A DNA stretch of 64,000 nucleotides. Origin: Maricurvus nonylphenolicus (GTDB taxonomy: Bacteria; Pseudomonadota; Gammaproteobacteria; Pseudomonadales; Cellvibrionaceae). A program made the position numbers and the translations under genes. Of the stretch, positions 26,116 to 34,945 are shown piece by piece; position 1 is the first letter of the stretch; each line of letters opens with the position of its first letter. Where the stretch lies: NCBI RefSeq assembly GCF_042854845.1, contig NZ_AP031498.1:4464001-4528000 (forward strand), read 5' to 3'. The notes under the pieces were generated by a model. The model saw only the letters and a list, made by a program, of their open reading frames with translations, ran no database searches and was not told the origin of the DNA.

Positions 26116-26690
26116 TCTTTAATATCAAATATTGGCTGCAGTTTTGCGGTTGAATCAACGATGCGCAGTTCCAGCATTTTGCTGGAGGCATCCTTAGCCA
26201 GCATCAGTTTGGCGCCGCGTTTATATTCGCGTCCCTGAGGCCCTTTGCCGGTAAAAAAGGCACTCACTTCATGATTACCATTTTTTAAATTACCGATATA
26301 AAGTCGCTGCACACCACCGCGATAGAGAGCATCAACCTGATGATCCGTATAGAGCTGGCTGGCAACCAGCTTGTCATCGATTTTTAATTTAACAGCGTCC
26401 AACTGAAAGAATTCACCGACATCCATGGATAAAAATACTGACACCTGAGTGCTGGCAGGGAACAGCAGCTCTTCCTCCAAAATCAGTAGATCACGGTTCA
26501 ACTCCAATACCGATTGTTTTAATGCTTCGACATCACTGTAAGAAGTCTGCACTTCTGAAGAAAGCGGCTGGGCACCGGAAACAGGTGTTTCCGGTGCCTG
26601 AGCCGAAGCGCGATAGCAAAGTAATAAAACCGACAAAAGACAAACCAGCAAGCCAACCGGTCTGCGTTTAAAAGGCTTCACAATAGTCAT
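26103..26690 (-). CDS. Exported protein, first gene of the motor operon
   Basis: This 195-residue protein has a basic N-terminus and a signal peptide (about 1-31). A short helix (50-75) is followed by a beta-rich domain with VSVFLSMDVGEFFQLDAVKLKIDD, QRLYIGNLKNGNHEVSAFFTGKGPQGREYKRGA and a final strand pair. The pattern resembles a small Ig-like periplasmic domain, but I cannot name the family. It leads the nine-gene operon, so the promoter should lie within 26691-26898. Confidence 0.7.
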   Translation of the reverse strand: MTIVKPFKRRPVGLLVCLLSVLLLCYRASAQAPETPVSGAQPLSSEVQTSYSDVEALKQSVLELNRDLLILEEELLFPASTQVSVFLSMDVGEFFQLDAVKLKIDDKLVASQLYTDHQVDALYRGGVQRLYIGNLKNGNHEVSAFFTGKGPQGREYKRGAKLMLAKDASSKMLELRIVDSTAKLQPIFDIKEWSL

Positions 26691-26898
26691 CGACTATAAC
26701 CTCTCGTTATGTGATCCAATTGGCAATAGCGGCACCGGCTTTGCCATAAAACGATAAAGATATTTTAACGACAGGAAGGAAAATTAGTGCGGCATAAACC
26801 ACAAGTTGAAAAACTCAACGGCGCTAAAAACCTTTCAACGGCGAGCAATTCATAATTTCGTGAACGGTTTGTCAAAACCAGTGCGATCTGTGACAAGA

Positions 26899-27915
26899 TT
26901 AAGGGGCAACCAACCCCTGACTATAATGCACCTTTCCGCGGCTATCGATAATAACGGCATCAAATCCTGGCAATCGGTTTATCAACGCCAAGCCGCGATC
27001 AACCCCCATGACAAATACGCTGGTCGAGAGCGGATCAGTATCAAATCCCTGTGCGCCCAATATACTGACACTCATCACCCCCGAAGCCGAGCGTCCCGAT
27101 TGCGGCTTGATAATATGATGAATACGCTCGCCACTGTCAGGATCCATAAAATAGCGTTCATAATCACCTGATGTGGATATCGCGGTATTCGACAAGAGCA
27201 AGATCAGGGCGGTATTGCTATCATTAGCATTATCCTTTGCTGCTCTGGGATGTTTAATACCCACAACCCAGGGTTTTCCCTGTTTATCACCCAATAAACG
27301 ACTATCCCCACCCGCACTTATACTGGCGTTGGTTATCCCCTGTTGGTCTAATATCTCAATCGCTTTATCGACCGCATAGCCTTTGGCAATGCCCCCCAAA
27401 TCGATAGCCAACTTGGGGTGTGCAAAAAAAACGGTTCCCTGTTTGCGATCTAACTGAATCTTTCGGTAATCGATGGCGGCCCTGAATATCTGCCATTGCT
27501 CGGCGGTGGGCTTTTGTCCTTCTCGGTAGTTATAGAATCGTCCCAGCGAGGCAAAACTGATATCAAAAGCACCATCCGTTAATTTACCAAAATACAGTGC
27601 CTTATCCAGCAACCTCATAACTTCGACGGAAATGTTGATTGGCCCCTTGGCAGCCTCCCGGTTAATGCGACTTAACTCGCTGCTCGCAATATAGGGACTC
27701 AGAAGTTGGTCAAGGCGGGTAAATTCCGCGAATACCGTTTGTGAGATGTCAGAGGCTCTTTGCGTATCGTCTTCCCAAAACGTCAAGGTGATACGCGTCC
27801 CCATAATATCGCGACTGGCGCTATGCCATTCAGCAATGCCAAGCGGTGAAATCACACAGCATACAATCAACACACAGAAGCGCCACATCTGACTACAATG
27901 TCCACTGAATATCAA
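26899..27915 (-). CDS. apbE: FAD:protein FMN transferase (ApbE family)
   Basis: The 338-residue enzyme attaches FMN to threonines of exported flavoproteins. The N-terminus is an export signal (about 10-28). Family motifs follow: MGTRITLTFW, SELSRINREA, GAFDISFASLGRFYNY, AIDLGGIAKGYAVDKA with its Mg-binding region, NASISAGGDSRLLG and the late DTDPLSTSVFVMG. The TTG at 27913-27915 is supported by AAGGAGG upstream and overlaps gspN by 23 bases; ATG 27886-27888 is the alternative. It closes the gsp operon, an unusual position. Its flavoprotein substrate is not in this window. Confidence 0.9.
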   Translation of the reverse strand: MIFSGHCSQMWRFCVLIVCCVISPLGIAEWHSASRDIMGTRITLTFWEDDTQRASDISQTVFAEFTRLDQLLSPYIASSELSRINREAAKGPINISVEVMRLLDKALYFGKLTDGAFDISFASLGRFYNYREGQKPTAEQWQIFRAAIDYRKIQLDRKQGTVFFAHPKLAIDLGGIAKGYAVDKAIEILDQQGITNASISAGGDSRLLGDKQGKPWVVGIKHPRAAKDNANDSNTALILLLSNTAISTSGDYERYFMDPDSGERIHHIIKPQSGRSASGVMSVSILGAQGFDTDPLSTSVFVMGVDRGLALINRLPGFDAVIIDSRGKVHYSQGLVAP

Positions 27916-28681
27916 AGCGGCCTCCTTGCTGCTTGAATCCTAACACCTGTAACAACTGCGCCAAGGACTCCGGTGCCTCAGGCAGCAACTGAATACTACC
28001 TGACAGATAGGTAGGTTGCTGATACGCAGATTGTATGGAGAGATCTACCTTCACCGGCCCACCAACATCAAAGATATCGGCAACAATCGTGCCCTGACTG
28101 TCACTGCTTACATTCGCGGCTAAAGCCCCCAACGCTAACCAGGACTGGCTGTTATGGTAGGTGGCGTCCTGCCAATCAGCCTGAGCATTAAGGTTAATAA
28201 TGCGCCCCTGATCCAGCCTGAGATTGTCAATCTGCAGAGTCATATTGCCTCGCACCTGAATGGGTAACCAGAGCTGCGCTAATGCTGCGGGGCCATGAAA
28301 ACGGCTAGCGACAAGAGACCAATCACCATCCAGGTGGCGGCAGACAATACCGTTCATCAATTGCTGTTTCAGCTGGGAATCAAACTCGATACACGACTGC
28401 AACAACAATAGGGACTGTGGACGAAGCTTCCAGGTCACTTCACCGAAACTGTAAGTTTCACCCTGCCATTGCACCGTCACCTTGCCTGCAACCCCCGACC
28501 ACAGAGTGCCACGAACGTCTTCTACAGATAACAGCTCTCTGTTGCCAATCCTGTTGCCAAGTCCGTTTCCGACCTCGCTCCCTAAGAAAAGTTTGACAGC
28601 CCAGGTAGCAGGTACTGTCCACAGGATAAAAAACAACGTCAGCAGCAGGCAAGCAATTACAGGATAACGTCTACTCATCAT
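27893..28681 (-). CDS. gspN: Type II secretion protein N
   Basis: A 262-residue protein with one N-terminal membrane helix (about 8-28) and a long periplasmic beta-rich domain, as in GspN. Typical parts are DVRGTLWSGVAGKVTVQWQG, FGEVTWKLRPQSLL and the C-terminal QQGGRFDIQWTL. GspN is an accessory subunit, absent in many systems. The start overlaps gspM by 11 bases. Confidence 0.9.
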   Translation of the reverse strand: MMSRRYPVIACLLLTLFFILWTVPATWAVKLFLGSEVGNGLGNRIGNRELLSVEDVRGTLWSGVAGKVTVQWQGETYSFGEVTWKLRPQSLLLLQSCIEFDSQLKQQLMNGIVCRHLDGDWSLVASRFHGPAALAQLWLPIQVRGNMTLQIDNLRLDQGRIINLNAQADWQDATYHNSQSWLALGALAANVSSDSQGTIVADIFDVGGPVKVDLSIQSAYQQPTYLSGSIQLLPEAPESLAQLLQVLGFKQQGGRFDIQWTL

Positions 28682-29183
28682 AAGATACCGGCTGCCCCAA
28701 CGATAAACCTACGGTTGCATTCACTTGCGAAGTGCTGGCTGAAGTCGTCATAGTAAATTGGGAAATATACAATCCTTGCCGCTGTTCAAGCTCGTATAAC
28801 CAGGCTAACAGTTGCCTATAAGACACATCACTCAAGCGTACACTGGCTTCGCCTTGTTTACCCGGTTGATATGTCTGCATGGTAAGCTGCGACTTGCGTA
28901 AACTACGATCAACCAGCTCCGCTAAATTTACCGGCTGCGACCGTTGCTGCTGTGACCGCTGTTTACGGGCCTGCAAGATATTATGACTTAGGCTTTCTAC
29001 TTCACGCAGGTCATCGACAACAACGTTTACTTGATGCCTGGCCAGATCAACCCGGTTCTGTAATGGCAACAACCAAAGTTGATAAACAACATACAGAATA
29101 AGCACCACTGCACCGGCCATGAGCACATACTGCTCGCGTCGCGAAAAACGATAAAACCAGTTCGTTAAAGATTCATTCATCAT
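28671..29183 (-). CDS. gspM: Type II secretion protein M
   Basis: A 170-residue bitopic inner-membrane protein: a short cytoplasmic part, a transmembrane helix (about 19-37), a coiled coil and a ferredoxin-like periplasmic domain (about 85-165). GspM binds GspL in the assembly platform. It overlaps gspL by four bases. Assigned from topology, the WFYRFSRREQ N-terminus and its place in the operon. Confidence 0.9.
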   Translation of the reverse strand: MMNESLTNWFYRFSRREQYVLMAGAVVLILYVVYQLWLLPLQNRVDLARHQVNVVVDDLREVESLSHNILQARKQRSQQQRSQPVNLAELVDRSLRKSQLTMQTYQPGKQGEASVRLSDVSYRQLLAWLYELEQRQGLYISQFTMTTSASTSQVNATVGLSLGQPVSYDE

Positions 29184-30493
29184 AAGGAAACCTGCAATCG
29201 TGCCTGATGACGTTGCGACTGAGTGCTGGCATCACGCCGCTGATTGGCATTTATAATCTTGGATGATAGCCCTTTATCCTCAAATGCACTTCGCAATGCC
29301 TCGATACGCTGAAAACTATTCGCTTCGATATTTAAACGAAGCGACTTTTCTGAATCCCGGTACTGCAGCTGCTTAAGGTCGATATTGTCGGCTGAAGCAA
29401 TCAAGGGCAAAACATCAGCAAGCATAGGCATAAGTTGACTAGGCTGTTGCTCACTATCAAATAATGCATACTGACGCCGAAGCTGTTTTTCGGCATCCAC
29501 TAACACCCCTTCAGGCATAACCTGCCGATAGGTATGCTCAATTCTGGATTGCAGAAAACTTTGCTGTTCTTGCAGACCATACACCTCCAGCATATTGACA
29601 CCACTAAAGACAGCAAGCAGCACAACCAAAAAACCCAACTGCCAGCGCCAAAGCTGCCACCAGCGTAAAAAGGGTAAACGTTTGGTAAATTCACCCTGAA
29701 GTAGATTGAGTTGTTGTCCTTGCGGTAAGGAAAATTCCCATTCATGGCCTCGGTTTAATGACACAACGCGCTCACGCAATACTTTAGGCACCAGCTGCAT
29801 CAAACGCTGTAACTGCGTTTCACTGTCTGCCATAAGGGATATAGTTCCAGGTTCAGGTAATTGCTCAGCGGCCAAAGCCAAGGTTTCCTCAGCGATGGAA
29901 AGTTCAACACCAAAACCACTGTCAGTACCAGAACGCACCAGTAGCTCACCATTCAGTCTGAGAGTCCAACCACCAGCGGTTTCCGGCAAACACATCGGCT
30001 CCGGCACACAGAAATCAACCTCAAGCTTGGCATCAGCCAATGCGGCAAGGTGTGATGCCAACCAGGCTTTATCAACCACGGCCACAGTAACCTGATGGAC
30101 GTCACCTTCTGCGGTATCAGCATTTAAATGTGTAGTATAGGCAAAATGCAGTTTATCGGTATCGACAGCCAGCTCTTCTTCCAGCTGATAGGGAATAAGA
30201 TGCTGCAAATGACGCAGTTCGCGATGGGTAAACTCAAGTGTTCTTACCAAAATTCTCTGCCCGGAGAGCAATAGCCATAACTGATATTCCGCATCGGCAA
30301 CAAGCTCTGACAACTGCTGTAACGTCCCACTTCCCTGTTGAATGGCTTTGCCCTGCTGGTTCTCCAGACGCCAGCGGTAATACTCACTGCCATCAGTTGC
30401 CATATCTATCTTCAGCAACACACGCCGTTGTCGGCGTTGCCGGGATTCAGCCTGACGGCTAGCGGTTTTCCATATTGAACGAATCATTGCCAT
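29180..30493 (-). CDS. gspL: Type II secretion protein L
   Basis: A 437-residue protein with a cytoplasmic actin-like domain (about 1-270), one membrane helix (about 285-305, FLVVLLAVFSGVNML) and a periplasmic ferredoxin-like domain. GspL holds the GspE ATPase at the membrane. The start is taken as ATG 30491-30493, which overlaps the gspK stop as TAATG with a GGAG upstream. TTG 30497-30499 and ATG 30485-30487 are alternatives. Confidence 0.9.
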   Translation of the reverse strand: MAMIRSIWKTASRQAESRQRRQRRVLLKIDMATDGSEYYRWRLENQQGKAIQQGSGTLQQLSELVADAEYQLWLLLSGQRILVRTLEFTHRELRHLQHLIPYQLEEELAVDTDKLHFAYTTHLNADTAEGDVHQVTVAVVDKAWLASHLAALADAKLEVDFCVPEPMCLPETAGGWTLRLNGELLVRSGTDSGFGVELSIAEETLALAAEQLPEPGTISLMADSETQLQRLMQLVPKVLRERVVSLNRGHEWEFSLPQGQQLNLLQGEFTKRLPFLRWWQLWRWQLGFLVVLLAVFSGVNMLEVYGLQEQQSFLQSRIEHTYRQVMPEGVLVDAEKQLRRQYALFDSEQQPSQLMPMLADVLPLIASADNIDLKQLQYRDSEKSLRLNIEANSFQRIEALRSAFEDKGLSSKIINANQRRDASTQSQRHQARLQVSL

Positions 30494-31506
30494 TACCAAT
30501 AATTTCTCCGTAGAACCGGAGTAACTGATTCCCCATTGCGAACCAGTACACTTGTTAATTGTCGGCGCTGCCTGACCAGACTCACCTCGGCATACAAGAC
30601 AAAGTAGCCGCTGGCTACCGTCAAGCCCTCAGTTTGCAGATTGCCGGTGCTTTCAGCCAGTTGTCGTCCCTCTTCGCTGTTTAAAAAAGCCTTTACACTG
30701 CGATAGTAACTTCCCTCTCGCGCTAAGATTAATTGCTCAGCGTCATAGGTTGATAGCGGCTCAAGCTCATTAGCGGATTGCAGGGTTCTTAACAGTTTCA
30801 GTGAAGCCGTATTGATGTTCAGTCCCTGAGTTCCGGGTAAAACAACAACATAAGGTAATAAAGCCTGATAAAGCGCAGCACTCATATGTCTTACCAACCG
30901 CAGTTCACTCACATCTACGAATCGACGATTAGCGATACGATAAGGCGTATCAAGGCTGGCATAATAATCTGACTCAGCCCCCGAAAAACCTGTTGTATCG
31001 TTATCCTGATCCAACCAATCTATTACAGCTTCTGTCACTGAAATCGCTTCATCCAACGAGAGAGGCACAGCCTCAAAGGTTTGCAGTAAACGAATAAAGC
31101 GTTTTTGAGCGACGGTAAAGCGAACCGGATCGTGTGCAGACAAATCCTCAATATTCGGTGAATCGACTTTTCCAGCCAAGGCGTTAAGGTTAAAGCGCCC
31201 CTGGGCATCCTCTATACGTGCTGAAAGCCATCCTCCCTCAATAGCAAAGGGAGCGACCTTTTTAGCCCAATCTTCATTCAGGTGATCAGTGGCATTCGAT
31301 TGAATATCATCTTCCAATAACACTCTGGCCAAACTCTCAGCGCCCAACAAATAGGCCTGCGCCTGACCACCATGCCAACGGTTCTCACTACGAGCACCCT
31401 GTAATTGAAAATTCTCTGCAAAGGCTACAGCAATACTGGCCACCAATGCTGCAATCAAAAGCGCAATAATTAATACAACACCGGACTGATGTTTTATGTT
31501 GCTCAT
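30493..31506 (-). CDS. gspK: Type II secretion minor pseudopilin K
   Basis: The 337-residue minor pseudopilin begins with a short basic leader, then GVVLIIALLIAALVASIAVAF, the GspK-type hydrophobic helix lacking the usual Glu5. The large globular part contains the family helical insertion and calcium-region residues (near 165-190, DWLDQDNDTTGFSGAESDYY). GspK sits at the tip of the pseudopilus with GspI and GspJ. It lies 15 bases after gspJ. Confidence 0.93.
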   Translation of the reverse strand: MSNIKHQSGVVLIIALLIAALVASIAVAFAENFQLQGARSENRWHGGQAQAYLLGAESLARVLLEDDIQSNATDHLNEDWAKKVAPFAIEGGWLSARIEDAQGRFNLNALAGKVDSPNIEDLSAHDPVRFTVAQKRFIRLLQTFEAVPLSLDEAISVTEAVIDWLDQDNDTTGFSGAESDYYASLDTPYRIANRRFVDVSELRLVRHMSAALYQALLPYVVVLPGTQGLNINTASLKLLRTLQSANELEPLSTYDAEQLILAREGSYYRSVKAFLNSEEGRQLAESTGNLQTEGLTVASGYFVLYAEVSLVRQRRQLTSVLVRNGESVTPVLRRNYW

Positions 31507-31521
31507 ACTGTTTATCGCCGC

Positions 31522-32241
31522 TTACCTGGAGGCTGCGGGCAAGTAAAATACACGCGATACCTGCCCCAGAGTTTTATGGCTAATGTCAATTCTTACGGCT
31601 AAAGGCAAACCATCAACCACCTTAGATCCAACGGGTGGCCATTGCTCAAGCCAGGCATCGGTTTGCAGACTTTTACTATTCACGGGTAAAAAGCCGATAC
31701 TCAATGCATCAATATCATCAATTAAGTCTTGATGGATACTATCCTCTGATGCTGTCGATATTTTTTCCATAACCTGCGCATGGCGCTGTAGCTGATCGCC
31801 CAGCAACAGATAGTGTATCCGTTGTAACTCACTACGCTGTCGTTGCAACGGATTGCGCCAGCCCTGTCGGGATAACGCAATAACTTGCTGGCGATTGGCT
31901 TCAATGGGCGGGGCTATGGGTTGACGGCCCCAGAAGGCCACATCCGCATTTGCTCCTTCATCCGTGGGGTCAGCATCCGTGGGTTCAGGGGCAGGAGTGG
32001 GGATAGACACCGCCTGCTGTAAATCCCGCTCCAGCATGCCCCAGGTGTAATCCAGTTTTTGCACCAGGGTTAATGATTGCTCGCTCCGGGCCGCAGAATC
32101 GCTGGCGGTTTGCAGCGATTGGTATGCCAATACGGTAATCACACCACACAAAGTTAAAGCAACAAGAACTTCCAACAGGGTAAAACCGTCACTGTATCGG
32201 TGACTGTGAAGATTTCCGGAGAAAGCACCTATACAGCTCAT
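31522..32241 (-). CDS. gspJ: Type II secretion minor pseudopilin J
   Basis: A 239-residue prepilin. The leader ends at G before FTLLEVLVALTLCG, with Glu5 present, so it should be processed by a prepilin peptidase encoded elsewhere. The C-terminal domain is beta-rich with an acidic insertion near 105 (the EPTDADPTDEG region). Leader length (about 19 residues) is longer than average. It is adjacent to gspI and gspK. Confidence 0.93.
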   Translation of the reverse strand: MSCIGAFSGNLHSHRYSDGFTLLEVLVALTLCGVITVLAYQSLQTASDSAARSEQSLTLVQKLDYTWGMLERDLQQAVSIPTPAPEPTDADPTDEGANADVAFWGRQPIAPPIEANRQQVIALSRQGWRNPLQRQRSELQRIHYLLLGDQLQRHAQVMEKISTASEDSIHQDLIDDIDALSIGFLPVNSKSLQTDAWLEQWPPVGSKVVDGLPLAVRIDISHKTLGQVSRVFYLPAASR

Positions 32242-32243
32242 GT

Positions 32244-32624
32244 CTATTGACCCATATAAGCCTGAAGCTTGTATAACTCAGGCTGCTGCGGTGTACCGAC
32301 ACGGAGTTGAATTTCGCGTAACCCTTTAAATGTGGTTGCAGTACTCTCCATCTGCCACTGCCACTCTCGGCCAGCCATAGCCGTGGTCCCAGCATCACGG
32401 CCTTGCAGGTTTTGTCCTTGCAACTGCTGCTGTAACTGCAATCGAACATACTGATTTTGTGCCACCCACTGGGCGATGGTTTTCTCCTGCAGACGATAGC
32501 TGGAGTCCATCAAGGACATTGTCTGAGATAAAAGTGCGGGCAGAGCAACAGCGACAATGACTAATGCCACCATCACTTCAACCAACGTAAATCCCCGATG
32601 ACTATGCTGCATCTGCTTGCACAT
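32244..32624 (-). CDS. gspI: Type II secretion minor pseudopilin I
   Basis: A 126-residue prepilin with leader ending in HRG before FTLVEVMVALVIVAVALPAL. Glu5 and the characteristic proline in the helix are present. The C-terminal domain has the GspI-type WQWQMESTATTFKGLREIQLRV strands. It seeds pseudopilus assembly with GspJ and GspK. Its stop is two bases before the gspJ start. Confidence 0.93.
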   Translation of the reverse strand: MCKQMQHSHRGFTLVEVMVALVIVAVALPALLSQTMSLMDSSYRLQEKTIAQWVAQNQYVRLQLQQQLQGQNLQGRDAGTTAMAGREWQWQMESTATTFKGLREIQLRVGTPQQPELYKLQAYMGQ

Positions 32625-32656
32625 GCTCCCGCTACCTTTTAAACATCCATACTGAT

Positions 32657-33211
32657 TTAACTGCTGCCATCATGCCAATGCACCACGGCCATAGAATCCA
32701 AAATAACCTGCTGCTGAATATCACCCGTATTACTGTCAACAAATGCAAGATTGAACAGGGTTGCCTCGCCACTGGGGTATATCAGTGCCAATGGCTTTTC
32801 CATCAGCTGAATGTCAGACAACGAAATAAACTCTCCTTCAACCTCAATTCTCAAGGATTCAGGCTGCCAAATACCCTTCACCTCAAAACCCTCTATCTCA
32901 AAATCATCTGCAGTTTTTTGCCACTCTCCGTCACGCAGGCGCCGCCACTGAAATGCAGCCTTTTCCGTTTGATCTTCAGAAGAAGATTGAGATTGAGGAA
33001 TAAAGTAAAGTCCCATCACTTCACCATTTAACGCCGAGGTTTCCACAGCCACTCGCATTAATGCACTAAAGTGTTTTGCCTGATAGCGAAGCTGACGCTC
33101 GCGATCATCCCCTAAACTCAAACTCGCCATCATGGTGGTGATAGCCACCAACATTAACACCAGCAACATTTCCAATAATGAAAAGCCTTGCTGGGATGAT
33201 TTCTCGTACAC
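32657..33211 (-). CDS. gspH: Type II secretion minor pseudopilin H
   Basis: A 184-residue prepilin starting at GTG, with leader ending QQG before FSLLEMLLVLMLVAITTMMA (Glu5 present). The globular part has an acidic Ser/Gln loop near 80-95 and a beta-rich end. The GTG at 33209-33211 is preceded by AAGGAAG. It stands between gspG and gspI in the usual order. Confidence 0.92.
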   Translation of the reverse strand: MYEKSSQQGFSLLEMLLVLMLVAITTMMASLSLGDDRERQLRYQAKHFSALMRVAVETSALNGEVMGLYFIPQSQSSSEDQTEKAAFQWRRLRDGEWQKTADDFEIEGFEVKGIWQPESLRIEVEGEFISLSDIQLMEKPLALIYPSGEATLFNLAFVDSNTGDIQQQVILDSMAVVHWHDGSS

Positions 33212-33238
33212 CTCTGCTTCCTTCTTTCCGGATAATAG

Positions 33239-33676
33239 CTATTGCTTAGCCTGGCTCTGCCAGTTGAATAAGTCCTGATCCTGCGCTTCACCGTCACGTA
33301 CGCCGTCAGCGCCCAAGGTATAAATATCAAAGGCTTTTTCTTCTCCCGGACTTAAATAACGATAGGGACGCCCCCAGGGATCCATGGGTAATTCTTCCAG
33401 ATAACCGTCTGGATTCCACTGACGAGGCAGCGGTTCAACACGGGTCTTTTCTACCAGCGCAACTAATCCCTGCTCACTGGAGGGGTAGCTGTAATTATCC
33501 AGGCGATACATTTTGAGCGCCGTCTCAATCACTTTAAAATCGGCCTCAACCTTTTGTATTCTCGCCTCATCGGCACGATCGAGAACATTGGGAGCAACAA
33601 TACTGATCAACAATCCCATAATGACCAGCACAACTAAAATTTCTACTAAACTAAATCCGCGACTTTTATTTATCAT
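33239..33676 (-). CDS. gspG: Type II secretion major pseudopilin G
   Basis: A 145-residue major pseudopilin: short leader, then FSLVEILVVLVIMGLLISIVAPNV, with ALKMYRLDNYSYPSSEQGLVALV and the calcium-binding end region containing LGADGVRDGEAQDQDLFNW. These are the classic GspG features. It forms the pseudopilus that pushes substrates through the secretin. Confidence 0.96.
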   Translation of the reverse strand: MINKSRGFSLVEILVVLVIMGLLISIVAPNVLDRADEARIQKVEADFKVIETALKMYRLDNYSYPSSEQGLVALVEKTRVEPLPRQWNPDGYLEELPMDPWGRPYRYLSPGEEKAFDIYTLGADGVRDGEAQDQDLFNWQSQAKQ

Positions 33677-33695
33677 CTATCCCAAGCCTCAAACT

Positions 33696-34940
33696 TCACA
33701 CTAGCGTATTTAAATCAAAAATGGGCAGTAATATGGCCATCACAATAATGGCAACCAAACCACCCATGACAACAACCGTCAGCGGTTCCAACAGTCCACC
33801 TATCGCAGCCATTAAGGTTTTTAGTTCACGCTCCTGATTGTTAGCTGCATAATTTAACTGCCGAGCCAGTTCACCATTGCGCTCACCGCTGGCAACCATC
33901 TGAATCAGTAGCGGCGGCATATCATCAATTTGCTCCATACTCCGCGCCAGGCTCCCCCCTTCAGCGACACTAATAACCAGCTGCTGTGTACGCTGACGTA
34001 AATGATCATTTGCCATAGACTGTACAGAAATATTGATAGCCTCAACGAGTGATACACCACTATCCAGTAACAAACCCAGCGTCGAAGCAAAACGTGCACT
34101 GTCAGCTTGAATAATGACATGCCTTATAAGCGGTAAGGTCAATAACAACTTATGCCAACGCAGGCGGTAGCGATCAATACTTAATACCTTGCGCAGCGCC
34201 AGAGACAACACCAAAACAGCTGTAAGCATGATGCCTGAATAACTTGACAAAAACTGACTGCTACTGATTAAGACTTCCGTTAACCACGGTAACTGGCGAT
34301 GACTGTGATCAAAAATAGATACCAGCTTGGGCACCACAAATATCATTAAGATGGCAACTACACTGACGCTGACCAATAACAACACCAGGGGATAAATCAT
34401 CGCCACACTTAAACGCTGACGTGTAGCCTGGCTGGTTTCACAGTATTCTGCCAAGCGCTCCAATACCTGCCCCAGGAAACCACTGATTTCACCGGCATGT
34501 ACCAAGGCCCGGTACATCGCATCAAACGATGTCGGGCTTTGCTGTAAGGCCTGCGCCAAACTCAATCCTTCCTGCACCTTGGTGCGAACTTGTAACAAAA
34601 TAGTTTTGATATGTGCTTTTCTGGCTTGCTGCGCACATGCACTTAAGGCTTCATCCAGGGGCATACCGGATGCAACCAGTGAAGCCAATTGGCGGGTGAG
34701 TACGGATAAATCACGTCGCCCAATTGATCGAGTCCAGCTAACATTCACGCCCAGCCCATACCAATATTTCGGCCACCAATGACTGACGTTAACCGCAGAG
34801 GATTTAGCCGCTGTTACCACCAAGGGTTTAAGTTGTTGTCCGCGTAACTGGTTCCGCACTTGACGTTCGGAGTCACCTTCAAGTACGCCACGAATAGTTT
34901 TACCAGTTGGGTGTAATGCGCGATAACTGTAAGCGGCCAT
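33696..34940 (-). CDS. gspF: Type II secretion inner-membrane platform protein F
   Basis: A 414-residue polytopic protein with two homologous cytoplasmic domains (about 75-200 and 280-395) and three membrane helices, as in GspF/PilC. Signatures include LTRQLASLVASGMPLDEALSACA and FASTLGLLLDSGVSLVEAI. It is the rotary or anchoring core of the assembly platform. Length is standard. Confidence 0.96.
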   Translation of the reverse strand: MAAYSYRALHPTGKTIRGVLEGDSERQVRNQLRGQQLKPLVVTAAKSSAVNVSHWWPKYWYGLGVNVSWTRSIGRRDLSVLTRQLASLVASGMPLDEALSACAQQARKAHIKTILLQVRTKVQEGLSLAQALQQSPTSFDAMYRALVHAGEISGFLGQVLERLAEYCETSQATRQRLSVAMIYPLVLLLVSVSVVAILMIFVVPKLVSIFDHSHRQLPWLTEVLISSSQFLSSYSGIMLTAVLVLSLALRKVLSIDRYRLRWHKLLLTLPLIRHVIIQADSARFASTLGLLLDSGVSLVEAINISVQSMANDHLRQRTQQLVISVAEGGSLARSMEQIDDMPPLLIQMVASGERNGELARQLNYAANNQERELKTLMAAIGGLLEPLTVVVMGGLVAIIVMAILLPIFDLNTLV

Positions 34941-34945
34941 AACAC

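Noticed and set aside
26806..27171. Plus-strand frame opposite apbE
   Set aside because: Mostly antisense to a well-supported gene and without family signature.
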